DNA of 64,000 nt from Anaeramoeba flamelloides (Eukaryota; Metamonada; Anaeramoebidae): NCBI GenBank assembly GCA_027625915.1, contig JANTQA010000057.1, positions 6,634,001 to 6,698,000 on the forward strand, written 5' to 3'. A model generated the notes under the pieces. It was not told where the DNA came from, made no database searches, and saw only the letters and a list, made by a program, of their open reading frames with translations. Positions 1 to 13,100 of the stretch are shown here, piece after piece (the stretch's first letter is position 1; each line of letters starts with the position of its first letter). A program made the translations under genes and the position numbers.

Positions 1-45
1 AAGTTTTTTTTCCTGTTTATTTTATTTTTCCCAAATGGTTATTCC

Positions 46-545
46 AGTATTTAAAAATTAATATTTAGAACTTCCAAAAGAAACTATTTTTTCAATTTTT
101 GAAATCAAAGATTTACTCAATAATTATTAACATATAAAAAGCTTAAAGTTGGTTAGTTTTGTTTCCTTTTTCTAAAGTTTGTTTTAAAATCAATAGATTT
201 CCAATATTTGAGAAATAATTTGTTAAAAGAATCTATTCGTTAATTATTTAATTTTATAAAAAAAAATTCAATTTTTTTTGCTATTAATCTGATATTTCGA
301 GACAAATTTAATGAAGAGATAATTTGCAACTTTGGAGTCTGAATATTGATAATTCAATCTTTAAATTTGTCGCAAAATGTATATTTTATTCTGAAATTGT
401 TGGAGTTTTTTACAAATACAAGGGATCATTTTTAATTGATGAGATCAACAAATAGTTCGCTTTGACTAATCGAATTTTGAGAGTTCCTTGAACTGATGGA
501 GTACAGAAATAAGATTACCTTCAATTATGACATATTTGAATTTGA
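46..545 (+). repeat. Dispersed repeat R1, copy 1 (about 500 bp)
   Basis: This stretch matches 10864-11340 in the same orientation and 48890-49380 inverted, along nearly its whole length and with scattered substitutions and small indels. A well-kept core around 335-375 (GGAGTCTGAATATTGATAAT) recurs near 11150 and, inverted, near 49090. No terminal inverted repeat or target duplication is visible. Its right edge runs into the predicted second exon of the RCC1-like gene on the minus strand, so the family may be a mobile repeat or the shared tail of a duplicated gene family. It carries no intact reading frame. Confidence 0.7.
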
Positions 546-551
546 GGCAAC

Positions 552-1170
552 TCAGTCTTCGATCGAATCCTTTAGAAGAATTTCTGAAGTTTGTTGGGGT
601 AAATAAACATACAAAAAAAAAAAAAAAAAAAGAAAACCAACAAATTAACCGAAACTTACCATTATTTAGGCCATTTCCATAAAGTGTACCGTCTTCAAAT
701 AAATAATAATTTCTCCAACCGGTCATTGCAATAGATTTGACTTTTCGACTATTTTCCTTTTCATTCGAGAAAATAACAGGCCTTAATTCATTAAAAGTGC
801 TTTTTTTTGGATCAGTGAAAGGAATTTCATTACGGATACAGTTTTTTGAATCAGCCAAAGAATACACTTTTCCAGACTTGGTTAAGATTAGATAATTTGA
901 AAAACCAGATTGCACTTCCTTAATAGAATCATTCTCAATTGTGAATTGTTTAGTTGGTTTATCTTTTTGATATAACTCAAGTAGACTTTTTGTTTTCCAT
1001 ACAAGCAAATTTGGTTCTTTCCAACAAGATCCAATTACAATCTTTTTGATTTGATGGATTCCTTTAATTTTTGTTACAAGAGAGAAGTGTGGGAGATTGG
1101 ATTGGTTGGGATCAACAAGAAAACTCAAATCATTTGGGTTGCCAGAAACATAGATTTGCCTTTTAATCAT
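552..1170 (-). pseudogene. RCC1-like repeat protein, truncated or decayed
   Basis: The minus-strand frame starts at an ATG (1168-1170). Exon 1 (660-1170) encodes about 170 residues with two RCC1-type blades: a segment with NYLILTKSGKVYSLA near residues 92-106, and NYYLFEDGTLYGNG near residues 152-165. RCC1 blades form a beta-propeller that serves as a protein or GTPase docking platform. A GTAAGT donor follows, then a 76-bp intron (584-659) ending CTTCAG. The spliced frame then meets TGA after about ten codons, which gives about 180 residues, far short of the usual seven blades. Every other gene here ends in TAA. The 3' end overlaps repeat R1. I infer a decayed or truncated member of a multigene family; a further undetected exon could rescue it. 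Confidence 0.5.
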
Positions 1171-1504
1171 TAGTGTGATCTAAAAAGAGGTAATAAAAAA
1201 TGGTTTAGAAAGAACAAGAAAAAATGTATTTGGGGTAGTTGGTAAAATTCGAATCGGTCACATAAACTCAGAATTACCATCCCAAAAGTTAAGTTTCTTC
1301 CAAGTAACATTTTTTTAATCATTCGACAGGCTACGAACAAGCAAATTCTAAATGTGTGTTGTTTGAAAAAGTTTTATAAATTGTGTAATGACACATTTAC
1401 GCTGGAAGGTAGATCTTTGAAAATTGGTCACATGCCTCATAAAAATGTTCATAAACAACACACTCCATAATCTAAGAACATTGTGTCATAAGGATAAAAC
1501 TATC

Positions 1505-1702
1505 TACCATCAGTTCCACTTTTAAGGCACAAATTTTCAACGAAATTTAAGGCACAATAAAAATCACAAATTAAGGCACAAAATTCTGATTCTAGTAAAA
1601 TAAATTGTAAGAAAAAAATCCAAATTTTGTACCTAAATTTGAGATTATTTTGTGCCTTAAATTTCATTGAAAATTTGTGACTTAAAAATGGAACTGACTA
1701 TA
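1505..1702. mobile_element. Tc1/mariner-type MITE, family M1, copy 1 (198 bp)
   Basis: The element is an almost complete palindrome. The left end reads TACCATCAGTTCCACTTTTA and the right end is its near-complement, GGAACTGACTATA. Copies of nearly the same length lie at 63571-63769 and 47409-48295 (the latter with an insert). The consensus end TACAGTCAGTTCC, with TA at each border, fits the TA target and CAGT-type termini of the Tc1/mariner superfamily. It contains repeated AAGGCACAAA motifs and no coding capacity, so it would have been moved in trans. Superfamily assignment rests on ends only. Confidence 0.75.
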
Positions 1703-1929
1703 GTAAAAGTTTTTTCACTTGAAATTACTGTTGTTAAAATAAAGTGTGCAGAAATGTTTAATCCATATTTCAAAGTAAAACAGCGTATTTTTTTGTTATA
1801 GAAGACCAATACATTTGGACGATCAAAGAAATAGATAATCAACCCTAACTTAATTTGGTTTCTTTAAGACTTATAATTCAAAAAGAAATTATAAAAAAAA
1901 GGAAAAATAACAAAATTTACTGCATACAA

Positions 1930-2064
1930 TACGGTCCTGTGCCTTTTTATGGCACATGAAAAATCAAGAAATAAGGTACAAAAAAACCCATTAAGGCACA
2001 AAATCAAAGTGTTCATAATAAGGCACAATTTTTCTATGTAAATTTCCAAGATTACTCATAATGT

Positions 2065-2100
<36 letters not shown>

Positions 2101-2255
2101 AAGAAAACACTCAAACTAACTCTATAACCATTCTGTGAAATTATATCTTGAAATTGGGAAAGTGCCTTAAATCAAAAATTTGTGAGCTAAAGTGAACAAA
2201 ATTTTGTGCCTTATATGTTGGTTTTTCCCGGGCCTTAAAACGGCACAGGACTGTA
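1930..2255. mobile_element. Tc1-type MITE, family M2 (326 bp), with an internal (TA)n tract
   Basis: The left end TACGGTCCTGTGCC and right end GGCACAGGACTGTA are complementary, and matching continues inward with interruptions. It lies inside repeat R2 copy A. An AT dinucleotide run at about 2063-2098 sits near the middle. Like M1 it carries AAGGCACAAA motifs, so the two families may be related. It has no reading frame of note. A weaker, degenerate relative may lie at about 2834-3097, where TACAGTCTGTGC and a poorly matching inverse are seen. Confidence 0.7.
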
Positions 2256-2738
2256 GAGAAAAATTTTAATCAAAATTTTTTTCTCAAAAAAACAATAAAA
2301 TTCAAAAAAATTGAGAATATTATGGAATATTTTCAACTAATTGAATTCATAATTTAAATTTGACTGAAAATATCAAGTATTTTACTATCAAAATTTATTT
2401 GAACTTGGGTATACTATTAGGTTGTAAATTGGATGTTGCATTGGAACAAGAAGAAAAAAAGTTCGAATTATATTTCGAGACACAGATTATCACATTATGC
2501 GCGCATTATTTTGATAACAGTAATAAGATTTTTTATGCACCAAATCGAAAAAAGACAAAAAAAAAAATATAAACAAATACTGAAAGCTGGATAAAAATAG
2601 TGAAAAAATTATCAGTTCCTTTTCCATTTTCAAATGATGGTCAGAATTCACAAACCCCTTTTTTAAAAAATTTCGATTTTATATAGACAAATAGGAAAAT
2701 TAAGTGAAATTTTTTTCGGATTTATAAGATAATAATTC

Positions 2739-3302
2739 GTGGAATATCCTTGTTATTTTTCAAATAATCTTCTTGATTGGTTCTCTTTACACTTGGCAAT
2801 GTGCGTGGCTTTACATCAGAACACCATAACTACAGTCTGTGCACTATTTAACTCAGACCCGACACAATTAATCAAATATGTAACAAAATTTATCTTTTTA
2901 AAAGACACAAGTCTTGGATCTAAGGCACAAAAAGCTTTTTTTTTATTATTGTTTGGGTTGAAAAATGAGGATGTGCGTTATGACAGCCAATCTTTTTTTG
3001 TTCCTTATCGGCTTTTTTTTATGTTTACTGATTATTTTTTGGGCCTTATCTGTCAATTTGTGTCTAGTGGTTTTAAAAAGTCATGTCGCTATATATTATT
3101 ATTTGAATGTAAAATAGGAAAAATTTGTACTTCCTTTTCAATTTCCTTTTTCAAACAGAACTCACAAATCCCAACCTACTTGTTTGAAAACTCTATTTAT
3201 CAAAGAAAAATTTGGAAAAGAAAGTTAAAAATTTTTTCTCTTGTCCAATGCAAATACCTCAAAAAAACAAAGATTAAAATACTTTCTTTGATAATGCTTT
3301 GA
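2739..3302 (+). other. Open frame of 187 codons without ATG; coding status doubtful
   Basis: The frame opens at a GTG and runs 187 codons, long for this A+T-rich sequence. The peptide is rich in Phe, Leu, Lys and Cys, with no domain I recognise and no splice signals tying it to neighbours. Part of it (2834-3097) looks like degenerate MITE sequence and part (3125-3180) resembles 2612-2660. I regard it as chance or as a repeat relic rather than a gene. Confidence 0.15.
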
Positions 3303-4623
3303 TCTTCTTTGCCTGATTATTAGGCAATCAAAAGTACTCTGTTCAGTAAACTCTTGAAAGTTGAAACTTGAGAATATCAAAAAATTAGGATCCAAAAGTG
3401 ATAATTACATTTCAGTTTTTCGTTTTCTTGGAAATTCTTATCCTAATCAATTATAGACTCAAAAAGAAACTAATTTTTTTTGATTAAATAAGAACAAATA
3501 TGGTTTAAACCTGGTTAAGTAACCAAGCCTGCAAGAAAATGTGTGATTTAGATCATTCATATATTCTCAGTGCATGTTGTTCGAATTATAAACATGAAAA
3601 AAATGATCATTTCTTTTTGAAAAATCTTTACTATCCAACAAACAACTACTGAACAAGAAATACCCCAAATTTGGCAACTGTTTTGATTGAATTTTGTATT
3701 AGGGTTCTCTCACATTTTTGATAGTTGAGTCGTAAAAAAGTTTTTAACCTATTTTTGTTGAGAAATACTGTTTTCACATAAAACCTATTTTTTTTACCTT
3801 TCACCTTTACTCAAATTTCATTCTGAATAAAAATATTGGTGAACTGTAGGGATCACAGTAAAAAGACAACCCCTGGTGTGAATAATACAAATAAACAAGA
3901 TACCACTTTCTTATAATAAATTTTACAAAGGAATTAAGAAGTTGAAAGAAGAAATGGTATTCTTTTGAAAAGATAAAAAAATTTCTTTTTAATTTTTTGC
4001 TTTTTTCAAAGAAAAGGTTACACAAAAAATTTGTAAATTTTCCTAAATTGGGGAAAACAAAATCAATGAGTATTTGTAAAAACCAATTACATTAATTCTT
4101 GTTCGTACAGTTAATAATGGTTTGGGTTTAAAACACATCTGGCATCTGAACAATCAGCCATTGAAAAATAAAAGAAAAAAAATTTACAATTCGATGTTAA
4201 AAAAAGATTATTCCCAGATCTTTGTCAATAGAATAATTTTATATTGGAGAACAAATTATAAAACCCCAGCGTTGTACAGAATTTCGTTTGAGTGTTGGAA
4301 CTTTGTCCTTTCCTGAAATTCTTTTTTTGGAAAAGTTGAATTAAAATTTGTTCAATTTATTTTTCAAATCAAAGAAAGCCAAGAGGTTAACATGAAGAGA
4401 AAAGATAAAAAGTCAAAAAAAGAAAAAGAATAAATGATAAAAAGTAGCAAATATTTTCCCAAAAAATCTATGAACAAATTCCTTGAATTGGTCTCTTCAT
4501 CGAACAAAAAACAGTTTTCTGTTGAATATCAATTTCAATGTACACAATCCATTTTTTAATTTTTTTGCTTTATTCCTCTCTCCACCTATTTTTCGAAATT
4601 TCGAAAAGAAAATTTCTGACTTG
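3303..4623. other. Intergenic region upstream of the acyltransferase
   Basis: No gene is supported here. The stretch 4320-4372 matches the right end of repeat R5 at 63288-63340. The remainder is A/T-rich with short frames only. The open frame preceding the acyltransferase ATG is in phase with it but lacks protein character. Confidence 0.5.
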
Positions 4624-7600
4624 ATGAATCAATTTTTCATCCTAACTATAATAGTACTTCTTCCTTATGTGCTTTGTAGCACCGAAGAATGTAAAAACGA
4701 CATTGATCGTATTTACGTTTCCCATACGTATCCTAACTGGACATCAATCGCTGAATCTTCTGGCACAAAGCCCAACAACCTCGGTGATTGGAGCACATGC
4801 ACAAAATTCAAAGACGCCAAGCTTGCAAGGTATTGCCCAACAGTAATCGACTACAAAGACGAAACGGACTTTTATGTTGGCTTTTGTGCGCCATACTCTT
4901 GTGGCGAAAAGGAGCTGAATGAGCTTCAGCCTTATATCTATGGTCTCTTTGGCTTTTCAGATTTCAAAGGAACATTTTTCTGTGATGAAAAAATCTCTTA
5001 TAATAACGGGTTTATTGTAATGATGGTTATTTCGGGTATTATTCTTGTGCTGATTTTGTCTGGTACTGCAATTGACTATTATTTTGTTGAACAATTCGAA
5101 GCCAAAGAAAGGGAACGAGAAAACAAGAAAAATGAAAAAGAAAACGCACAGAAAGGAGATCAAAGCTCCTCCTCTTCCTTGAGAAACGAGAACAATCTTT
5201 CCATGGAATCAGAGGAAGCGAAAAGTGCTAACGAGAATGATTCACTCTTAAAAAAAAAAGAAAACATCAATAAGGGATACAAAAAACAAAAACTTTACAA
5301 TTGGTGGGATAAACCATTTTTTGTTTTCCTCCTTCAGTTTTCCATAATCAGAAATACAAGAAAATTATTTTTAAAACACCCTAGCTCTTTAGACTCTTTC
5401 AATAGTATCAGAACTTTGTCTATGTTTTGGATTGTTTTAGGTTTGGATTCTTATTTTTTTTTTATTTTTAATTTTTTTTCTTTTTTTTTTTTACTTTTTT
5501 TTTCAAAAATTAATTATTGGAGGCAAAAAGAGTATTATTTTTTTAAGGAAACGAGAAACATATTTTACAAATCCAAGGTGTAGTTGAAACGGTGGAATAA
5601 TTTTACACTATACCCATTTCAAAAAGGAGAAAAAGTCATGTTTCTGATATCTTTCGATTTGAAATTTCAATTGTGCAAAATTTCTTTTCATTTTTGATTT
5701 TTTAATTCTTTCAATAATCCTTTTATTTAGAATTGACCATTTTAATGTGAAGTTGGATGTTTGCAAAATCAAGCCACACTACCTTAGAAACGATATTCAA
5801 AATAATACTAGTCATAATATAATAACAATCCAGATCCTAAGGACAAAATTATCTCTTACTCAAGTCATTTTTTTCACTTGAATTATATTTTCAATTTAAA
5901 GTGGAAACTTTTTTAAAAAAAAAAGTAAAAAAAAAAATCTAGATTGATGTTGAATTGAGAAATTTCAACGAAAGAAGGTTAAGAATTCGAACTAGAGAGA
6001 CAAATTTACAACTTCATCATTTTTTTTTTTTTCAATTCATAAAAAACCTTGAAACAAATACAAGCTATTAAAAACAAACACAAAAAGGGCGTGAAAGCAC
6101 AACAATACATTTTTTATTTCAATCTTAAATAATTATTCATCACATTTAAAACAACTTTTAATAAAAAAATTGCATTCTTGTATTTACCAAATGATTGATT
6201 TTTATTATTAATTAATCTAAAAATAAACAAAATAGATCAAAAGTCTATTATTTTTAAACTTAACAATATTAATGGTGTTTCATATTTGAAAACAATCGAA
6301 TAATAATCAAATTGAATATTGATTATTATTTTCAAAAGAGTATTGGGTCTCTACGAACGAAATGATTACTAAATCAAAACCCAATAATTAAATATTGAAT
6401 GATAATTATTGCATCTATTTTTATTGGTTAATATTCTTTTCACAACTACTCTCTGTGACACACGCAAGTTCTTATTAATGAAGCAGTCTTTTCAATAACA
6501 ATTCAAAAATAAACGAAAAAATAAAACAAAAAAAAAATACAATAATAATTAGCTTTGTATTGGAACCATCTACTTGTAAGGTTCTCTTTACTTTTGTAAA
6601 TGATCAATGGTTTCACAGAAAAAAAAAACAATAATATAACATTAATCTCCTCAATTAATTTAATGACTAAATCTCTCTGCTTGAATAATTATTATTTTAT
6701 AACCAAGCTCATTCTGTTCTATAAAACTTTTAAAGTTGGTATTTAAGGTAGTTATGAAATAATATACTTTAAAGAGGTGCTAAAAAATTAAAGTTTTTCA
6801 TTTTTCTTTGTAAACTATTGAAGAATTTATTTTTGAATTATATCTCAAGATTTTTTTCATTAAAACGCATAATTATTGTTCAATTTTGAGTTAAATGACC
6901 ATTTCTGTTGTAATATGATGGATTTTCAAAAGACCATCTTCTTGTGAAAATGGACATTATAATTTTCAACTACTTTTAAACTTTAATATAAATAATTTTA
7001 CTTTTGTCTCAAAAGTTCAAGAAGGAAGAATCAAATTAATTATACAACTTTCGTTTTTAATTGATTATGGAGGGTGGGTGGTGTTTTTATTTTATTTACT
7101 CTTTGTGGAGATACAAGATTTTTGGAAACAGAATGTAAAATTTTTGATTTTTATATTGGAAAATGATCGTAAAATATATCATTCAAGACTTGATTGCATC
7201 CTTTTGGAAAAAAAAAAATACTTTTCCAACTATTTAAAAAATATCAACACCCATCAACTATAAAACCTCTAACAAAGCATGTTAATGTGAAATCAAAAAA
7301 TTGATAAAAAATTAAAATAAAAAATGAAAATAAAAAAAAAATTTTTTTTTCTCAAAATTATTTAACAAATTTCTTTGTTGATATAAATAAATTGTTTTTT
7401 CAGAACACGAAAAAAGCTGTCTGCGAAAATACGTATCACATTTATCTCAAAATTAATGTAAACGAAAATTCAAAATTTCCCACACAGATAAAATGTTCCA
7501 AACAATCACAATAATACAATTTCATTCAAAATTGGAAATAATTTTGATTTTTGTAAAATATGAAAATCATTTTTTCTTCTTTTAGTTTTTTGTTTTCATT

Positions 7601-10151
7601 TCATTTTTTGTATTACGTAATTTGTTTCCTTCGATCAAAATTTTTTTCAACAATTGATATTATGGTTAAAGTTGAGTTGTTCCAAACAGAGGAACTCAAA
7701 TAAAATTAGTTGATGGTAGTACCTAACCATTAGATCAATCAATATTCCTAATAGAATTTAAAACAAATTTAGCAATATATTTTTTTATTTTGCTCTCTCC
7801 AAAAATTTTAACACACCCATGATTTATTTGTATTGATAATTATATATTTTTTTGTTTTGTGAGTATTGTAATTTATAAACAATTGTTAACATTTCAATTA
7901 GCGAATGTTTCTAATTTGGTAAATCTTCTTGAATTAATTAAATAAGTTTTTTTTTTCACAAATCGAATTTTGGTGTGTTAAAAATTTTGAATTGGGGTTT
8001 AGCTTAAAAATTTCTTTTTAAAATATTATCAACAATAATATCATTGTCCCCTGTTAACAGAAATGATGCTATTACTGATAAATTCAAAGTGATGGAATAT
8101 AATTTTTATTACAATGTTCATTTTAGAATTTTTTTACTCAGTTTTAAAGAGAGAATTTTTTTGTTTTAAATTCAAAGAAACAATAAAAATAATAATATTG
8201 CTTGTCAAAACAAAATGATTCGAGAACGTGTAATTCAAGATTAAAAATTAAAAACAAAAACAAAAACAAGTTTAATTGTTTCATTCACTTATTTAATAAT
8301 ATTTAATTTAGCACTTTTTGTTTTCACTTGAAACATCAAGAATTATAATTATTAATCTTATAATCTTCAAAATTTTCAATTTACTGTTAGTTGAAAAATA
8401 AATTGAGTAAAATTTTCATTTTCTTTTTCAGAAAAAATAATAGAATATAATATTTTTTGAAATTTAATACTTTTTAAAAACTTAAATACATTATATCTTA
8501 GTTTTTTTTTTTTTTTTTTTTTTTTTTTTGTACATTATTAGAATTCAAATGATCTGAAAAGTAATCAAGATTTTTCAGAAAGCTTAATGAAAATTTTGTT
8601 CATTTTATTTTAAAACTAATAGTAAGTTGAAATTTTTGAATATTCCAAGAGATTTTACATAAACAATTTGGAAAAAAAATTCTCGAATAATTAGAATTTT
8701 TTGGTATTTTCAAAAAGAAAAAAAAATATAAAATTCAATCATTATTTTGATCAAAATTTTTAAAGAATTATTACCAACAAGTGCAATCAATTACTATAAA
8801 TATTCAAGAAGACAATCTCTTTTACTGATTGATTTTAAATGTTGGAATTAATCAATATCATACTAATTATTATTTTAAATTTTTTTAAACAAAATAAAAC
8901 AAAATAAAACAAAAACAAAAAAAAAACAAAACAAAACAATAAAAACAAAAAAAAACAAAAAAAATCAAAAAATCAAAATGAAAAGGACATTGCTATTTTG
9001 ATATACTTTCACATGCCCCTGTACCAAATTTTAATTGGGCACTTAATTTGCCAAAGAGGTGGTCTTTCCAAGTTGTTATTGCAGGCGAATATGCTGTTGA
9101 TGTCTTTTTTTTCCTCTCAGGATTTTTAGCGTGCCTTGGTTTTTTAAAACTCTTGCATTCAAAGGGAAAAATCCCAATACACTTAGCATACCTCCATCGA
9201 TTTCTTCGACTTGTTCCAGCATTAGCCTTTATTATTTTCTTTTCGCTTTATGTTTCACCATATATGGGCCAAGGTCCAATGTGGACGAGATATATCCAAG
9301 ATATCAAGCACACATGTGGGAAATATTGGTGGTCAGATATTATTTTTATTAATAATTGGTGGCCAAAGAACAATATTGATATCTGCCTGGGACAAACTTG
9401 GTATCTTTCAAATGACTTCCAATTTTTTATCATTGCACCATTCCTAGTTTGGCTGTGGTTTAAAAACAAATTATATGGCTGGATCACATCGGGGCTACTT
9501 ATGTTCGGCTCATTCCTTTATACAATTATAATCTCAAGTCATTACAATATGGTTGCCAATGTAATGGACGAGCCCGGAACACATTATATGAATTGGTTTT
9601 ATGAAAAGCCAATGTCCAGAATACCACCTTACTTGATTGGCATCATGCTGTGCTGGATTTATTTTGATTTTAAAAAAAAAAATCTGTTAAAAAGATTCCA
9701 AGCCAAATGGGGATGGAGATGGCTAAGTTACGCATTTGGTATTACCCTTCTTTGCTTGACAATATACGGATCACGATCTTCATATGTAAACAACGATTGG
9801 TCAAAGGCCAGAAACGTCTTCTGGATCACTTTCACACGACCCGCATTTATTATCGGTCTCATTTGCTTCCTTTTTTGGTGGCTATCAGGCTATGGGAACC
9901 CATTAAGACAAATTATGAACTCTCGCTATTGGGTTGTGTTTGCTAGATTGACATACATGGTTTATTTACTACACACAACAGTGATTAAAGTGGTCATTTA
10001 CAATTTCTTAAAAGAATATTATATGTGTGATAGCCAAATGGTGCTTTTGTTTATGGCTATGCTATTTTTTAATTACTGCCTTGCTTTTGTTTTTACCCTA
10101 TTTATTGAAGCCCCATTCATGAATCTTGAAAAATTACTATTAAAGAGATAA
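4624..10151 (+). CDS. NRF6-like membrane acyltransferase (acyltransferase 3 family)
   Basis: Exon 1 is 4624-5440, the intron is 5441-8985, and exon 2 is 8986-10151, giving 660 residues and TAA. The ATG is chosen because it opens a signal peptide (hydrophobic residues 4-16, ending VLCS). Residues 20-125 form a Cys-rich NRF-type ectodomain (CPTV, GFCAPYSCG). A membrane segment follows at about 128-153, then a charged, Ser-rich cytosolic loop. The acyltransferase 3 domain starts LSMFWIVLG|H, with the junction inside the Gly codon just before the family's conserved His. Exon 2 supplies EYAVDVFFFLSGFLA, RFLRLVPALAFI, FINNWWP and GQTWYLSNDFQFF plus many membrane helices. The family includes nematode NRF-6 and moves acyl groups at membranes; the substrate is unknown. 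The phase-1 junction restores a family-typical sequence, which supports the model. Confidence 0.88.
5441..8985 (+). other. Giant intron of the acyltransferase gene (3,545 bp)
   Basis: The donor is GTTTGG and the acceptor is AAAATGAAAAG, preceded by about 100 bp of A-rich AAAAC-type sequence (8890-8984) rather than a pyrimidine tract. Both sides join in phase 1 to rebuild WIVLGHC. The intron has a long T tract (8500-8529) and repeat R3 (7440-8000). No other gene is seen within it. Confidence 0.8.
7440..8000 (+). repeat. Dispersed repeat R3, copy 1, with internal terminal-inverted-repeat core
   Basis: This segment matches 53395-53918 in direct orientation over its length; for instance GTTGAGTTGTTCCAAA (7670-7685) recurs at 53592. 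A 190-bp core (7800-7989) is bounded by CAAAAATTTTAACACACC and its inverse, so the core may be a MITE carried along with flanks. It has no coding capacity. Confidence 0.75.
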
Positions 10152-13100
10152 TTTGCGTTTGTTTTGCTTTCAATATTAATCTCTTTTTTTTTTGAATCAA
10201 ATTTATTAATTTCCTCAAAAAATAATAATTATTCAAAAATATAACAATAATTTTATATAATTTAAACTTTAGGTGTTGAATTTAAAAACTTTTTTAATTA
10301 AATTACCATTCTTTAAAATTTAATGACACTTGTTGGTTAATGTAATAAAATGCCTTTAGACATTTTTTCCTTTTATTTTTTGTCAGATTTAAAAGTTTAT
10401 CATTTTATTTACGGGTATAAAATTCAGAAAGAAAAACGATGGTTTCATATTCCTGTCTTTAACAAATAAAAAAAATAACAAAAATAAAAAAAAAACTATT
10501 AATAAACCTCTTTTAACAAAAAATTGTTTGATATTATTTTTGAAAATTTTCAGACTTATATTTACATTTTTTGGTCGAAAAGTTTGAGAATAATTGTTTT
10601 TAATAAAGTTTGCACTTAATGGATTAGCCTGATTATAGATTTATTTTTAATTAAAGTGTGTTGTAATTGGGAGTCAATGATATTAGTACTACATGGTTCA
10701 AATGGTTTCTGTGACTCTAAAAAATCTATTATAAATATTAAGTGACAATAAATAATTAGATTGTTTACTAAAGAGAATACTTTTAAAAATAGTCTTTTTT
10801 GGAATTTTTTTTTACAATTACTTTTACAAATCTAAAAATCGAAAAACAAAATAATAGATTTTTAGTATTTAAAAATTAATATCTAGAACATACATAAAAT
10901 GATCTTTTTTTTCAATTTTTTAATTTCAAGATTGTATTCTATAATTATTCACCTAAAAACCAAAAGATTAGTATGTATAGTTAAATTTTTAATAGCGTTA
11001 GTAGTAACAAAAAATAATTTTTTGAATATGTAAAAATTAAGTGTAAAATAAATTTCAGTTAATTATTTATTTTTTTGTAAAAAAAATGATTATTTTAGCG
11101 ATGAATTGACATTTCAATACAAATCGAAGAAAGATATTTTTTAAATTTTGGAGTCTTTGAATATTGATGACTCAACCTTTAAATTGATCTAGAACTACTT
11201 TTTTTTTTTTCAAAAAATGTTGGGTTTTTTAATTTATATATACATCAATTTTTATTGATAAGATTAATATAATATTAGTCTTTTACTAACCAGATATTTA
11301 ATGGGGTATTTGTGCTGTGGGTTACTGTGATTAGCCTTAAATATCTATATACTTTTAATTTAAGAATTCTATTTGTTAGGCGAGACACCCTTGAAACAAA
11401 AGAATCTGATTTTTTATTAACATGAAAAAAGAATAACACAATCCAGAAAAATACTTTAAAAACTTTTTGGAACTTTTAGACTAATAATCTGCAAGACTTA
11501 CGTTTCTGGTATTCTTTCATATTTTTTCAAAATTCAAATACTTGATCAAAGAATTTTAAAACCCAAAATAAGGTAAGAAAAAAGATTTTAAAAAATAACC
11601 TTCCAAAAGTATTTGGAAAATTGTAAAGTTATCAAAAAGAAAAATATTTGTTAACTTTTCAAAACGCGAAATTATTTTTCTGAAAAATAGAAGCCTACAA
11701 AGTTTTTAAATTGTAAATTTTTAATATTTTTATCTGTAAAAACTTTTAAATTGAAAATTATTGAATTTTGATTGTGTAATTCCTTTCAAATTTTGGAACA
11801 ATTACAAAAAAACAAGTGTTTGTTAAGTCAAAAAAAGTTACAACATTTATTGTATTATTTTTCTAGTGAGAAAATTTCCAAAAAATCAATGTACCTGACC
11901 TCGATTTTTTTGGGATTTCTTTCATAGCAAACCCTTTTTGTTCAAATTTTTCATTTGATTTTATTTTCCCAAATACTATTAGTATTATAAGAATCTAAAT
12001 ACCAGGTTTGCCAGTTCTTCATAATACTAATTAAAGTGGTTTTATACTAAAAAAATATCTCAGTCACCAATCTCAAAAAACATACAATATTTCTGATTCT
12101 TAGATATCTGTAATGATTCCTTTTTATATAAAAAGTCAATTTCATCAAAGTAGGAATCATTTTGAGTCTTTTATTTAACTAAAATTCAAATTATTAAATT
12201 TATTTGTGAAATTAAAAACTTTTTAAAAAAAATCAAAAGTTATTTTTTCCAAAAATAAAAAAATCAAAAGAAAATAAATTTTCAAAAAGAGAAAATGAAT
12301 ATTGTCTCGAAAACTCATAATCAACAACATCTATAATAAAACACCTCGTTAAATATTGGTTTTGTTTTAGAATATTTCAAAGATAAGTGCAATTATTACG
12401 AAAAGGTAAAAAGTGAAAATGTGAGAACAACATTTTGACTTTTAAATAAAAAAGATCACCAATGTACTGCTCAACTCATTTAAGTAATTAAATCCACCCA
12501 TTTATTCATCACTTTATAAAAATAAGACAGTGTTTCAAAACTGAGGGAAACTGAATTGAAAATTCTAATTGAGGTTGATTGAATATATTCAAATATATAA
12601 AAAATGGTTCTGTTTTTAAATTTTAATCTCATATATAATATTTTCATTACAAGTCATTATCTCTCATAATTTTTTAAGATTTAGATTTTTTTTGATTTCT
12701 GCATTTACCAAATGGTAGAAAATTGATATGTTTCGAAAAGAGAAAAAAAATACTCTGAATTGAAATTGATAAGGACAACTGGATAATTTAGATGTTTATC
12801 TGTAAAATGGAAATCTATTATTCAAAATTTTACTAATATTCTCAATTGTGTGTAAAAAATGGGTTTATGTGGGATTTTCAAATTTTAAGAGTTTTTGATT
12901 TGGTAGTATCTTTGATAAAAGTTTTCAATAACAAATTTCTTATTCTCAGACTCAACTTTAAGTAATTCTATATCAAAGATAACAAGTGATGTAGATCTGA
13001 AAAATATAGGATCATTTTTTATATTTTTTCAAATATTTTTTCTTGAGAAAAATAACAAATTTTTTAAGTGATGTCTAAAAAATTTCACTGTAACCAAGTA

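Larger units (their letters stand above)
1300..2580 (+). repeat. Dispersed repeat R2, copy A, carrying two inserted MITEs
   Basis: Segments 1725-1880 and 2260-2570 match 51380-51520 and 51590-51870 (copy B), and the last part also matches 61300-61570 (copy C). Copy A is interrupted by two inverted-repeat elements, at 1505-1702 and 1930-2255. The 3' part has a short open frame from 2360 (no ATG) whose peptide ends GILLGCKLDVALEQEEKK. Its aligned copy in C reads GKPFGGKLDITLEHEKKK. The left limit near 1300 is uncertain, since matching there is weak (around GTGTCATAA at 1480-1490). Confidence 0.6.

Noticed and set aside
1505-2255. CRISPR-like array suggested by repeated AAGGCACAAA motifs
   Set aside because: Spacing is irregular, repeats are too short, and the motifs belong to inverted-repeat MITEs in a eukaryotic genome.
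4483-4623. N-terminal extension of the acyltransferase
   Set aside because: The extra codons are Phe-rich filler. The ATG at 4624 opens directly into a good signal peptide.
9048-10151. Stand-alone acyltransferase gene starting near 9048
   Set aside because: The frame continues upstream to 8986 and joins exon 1 at 5440 in exact phase, restoring the conserved Gly-His. The N-terminal half of the family is found only in exon 1.
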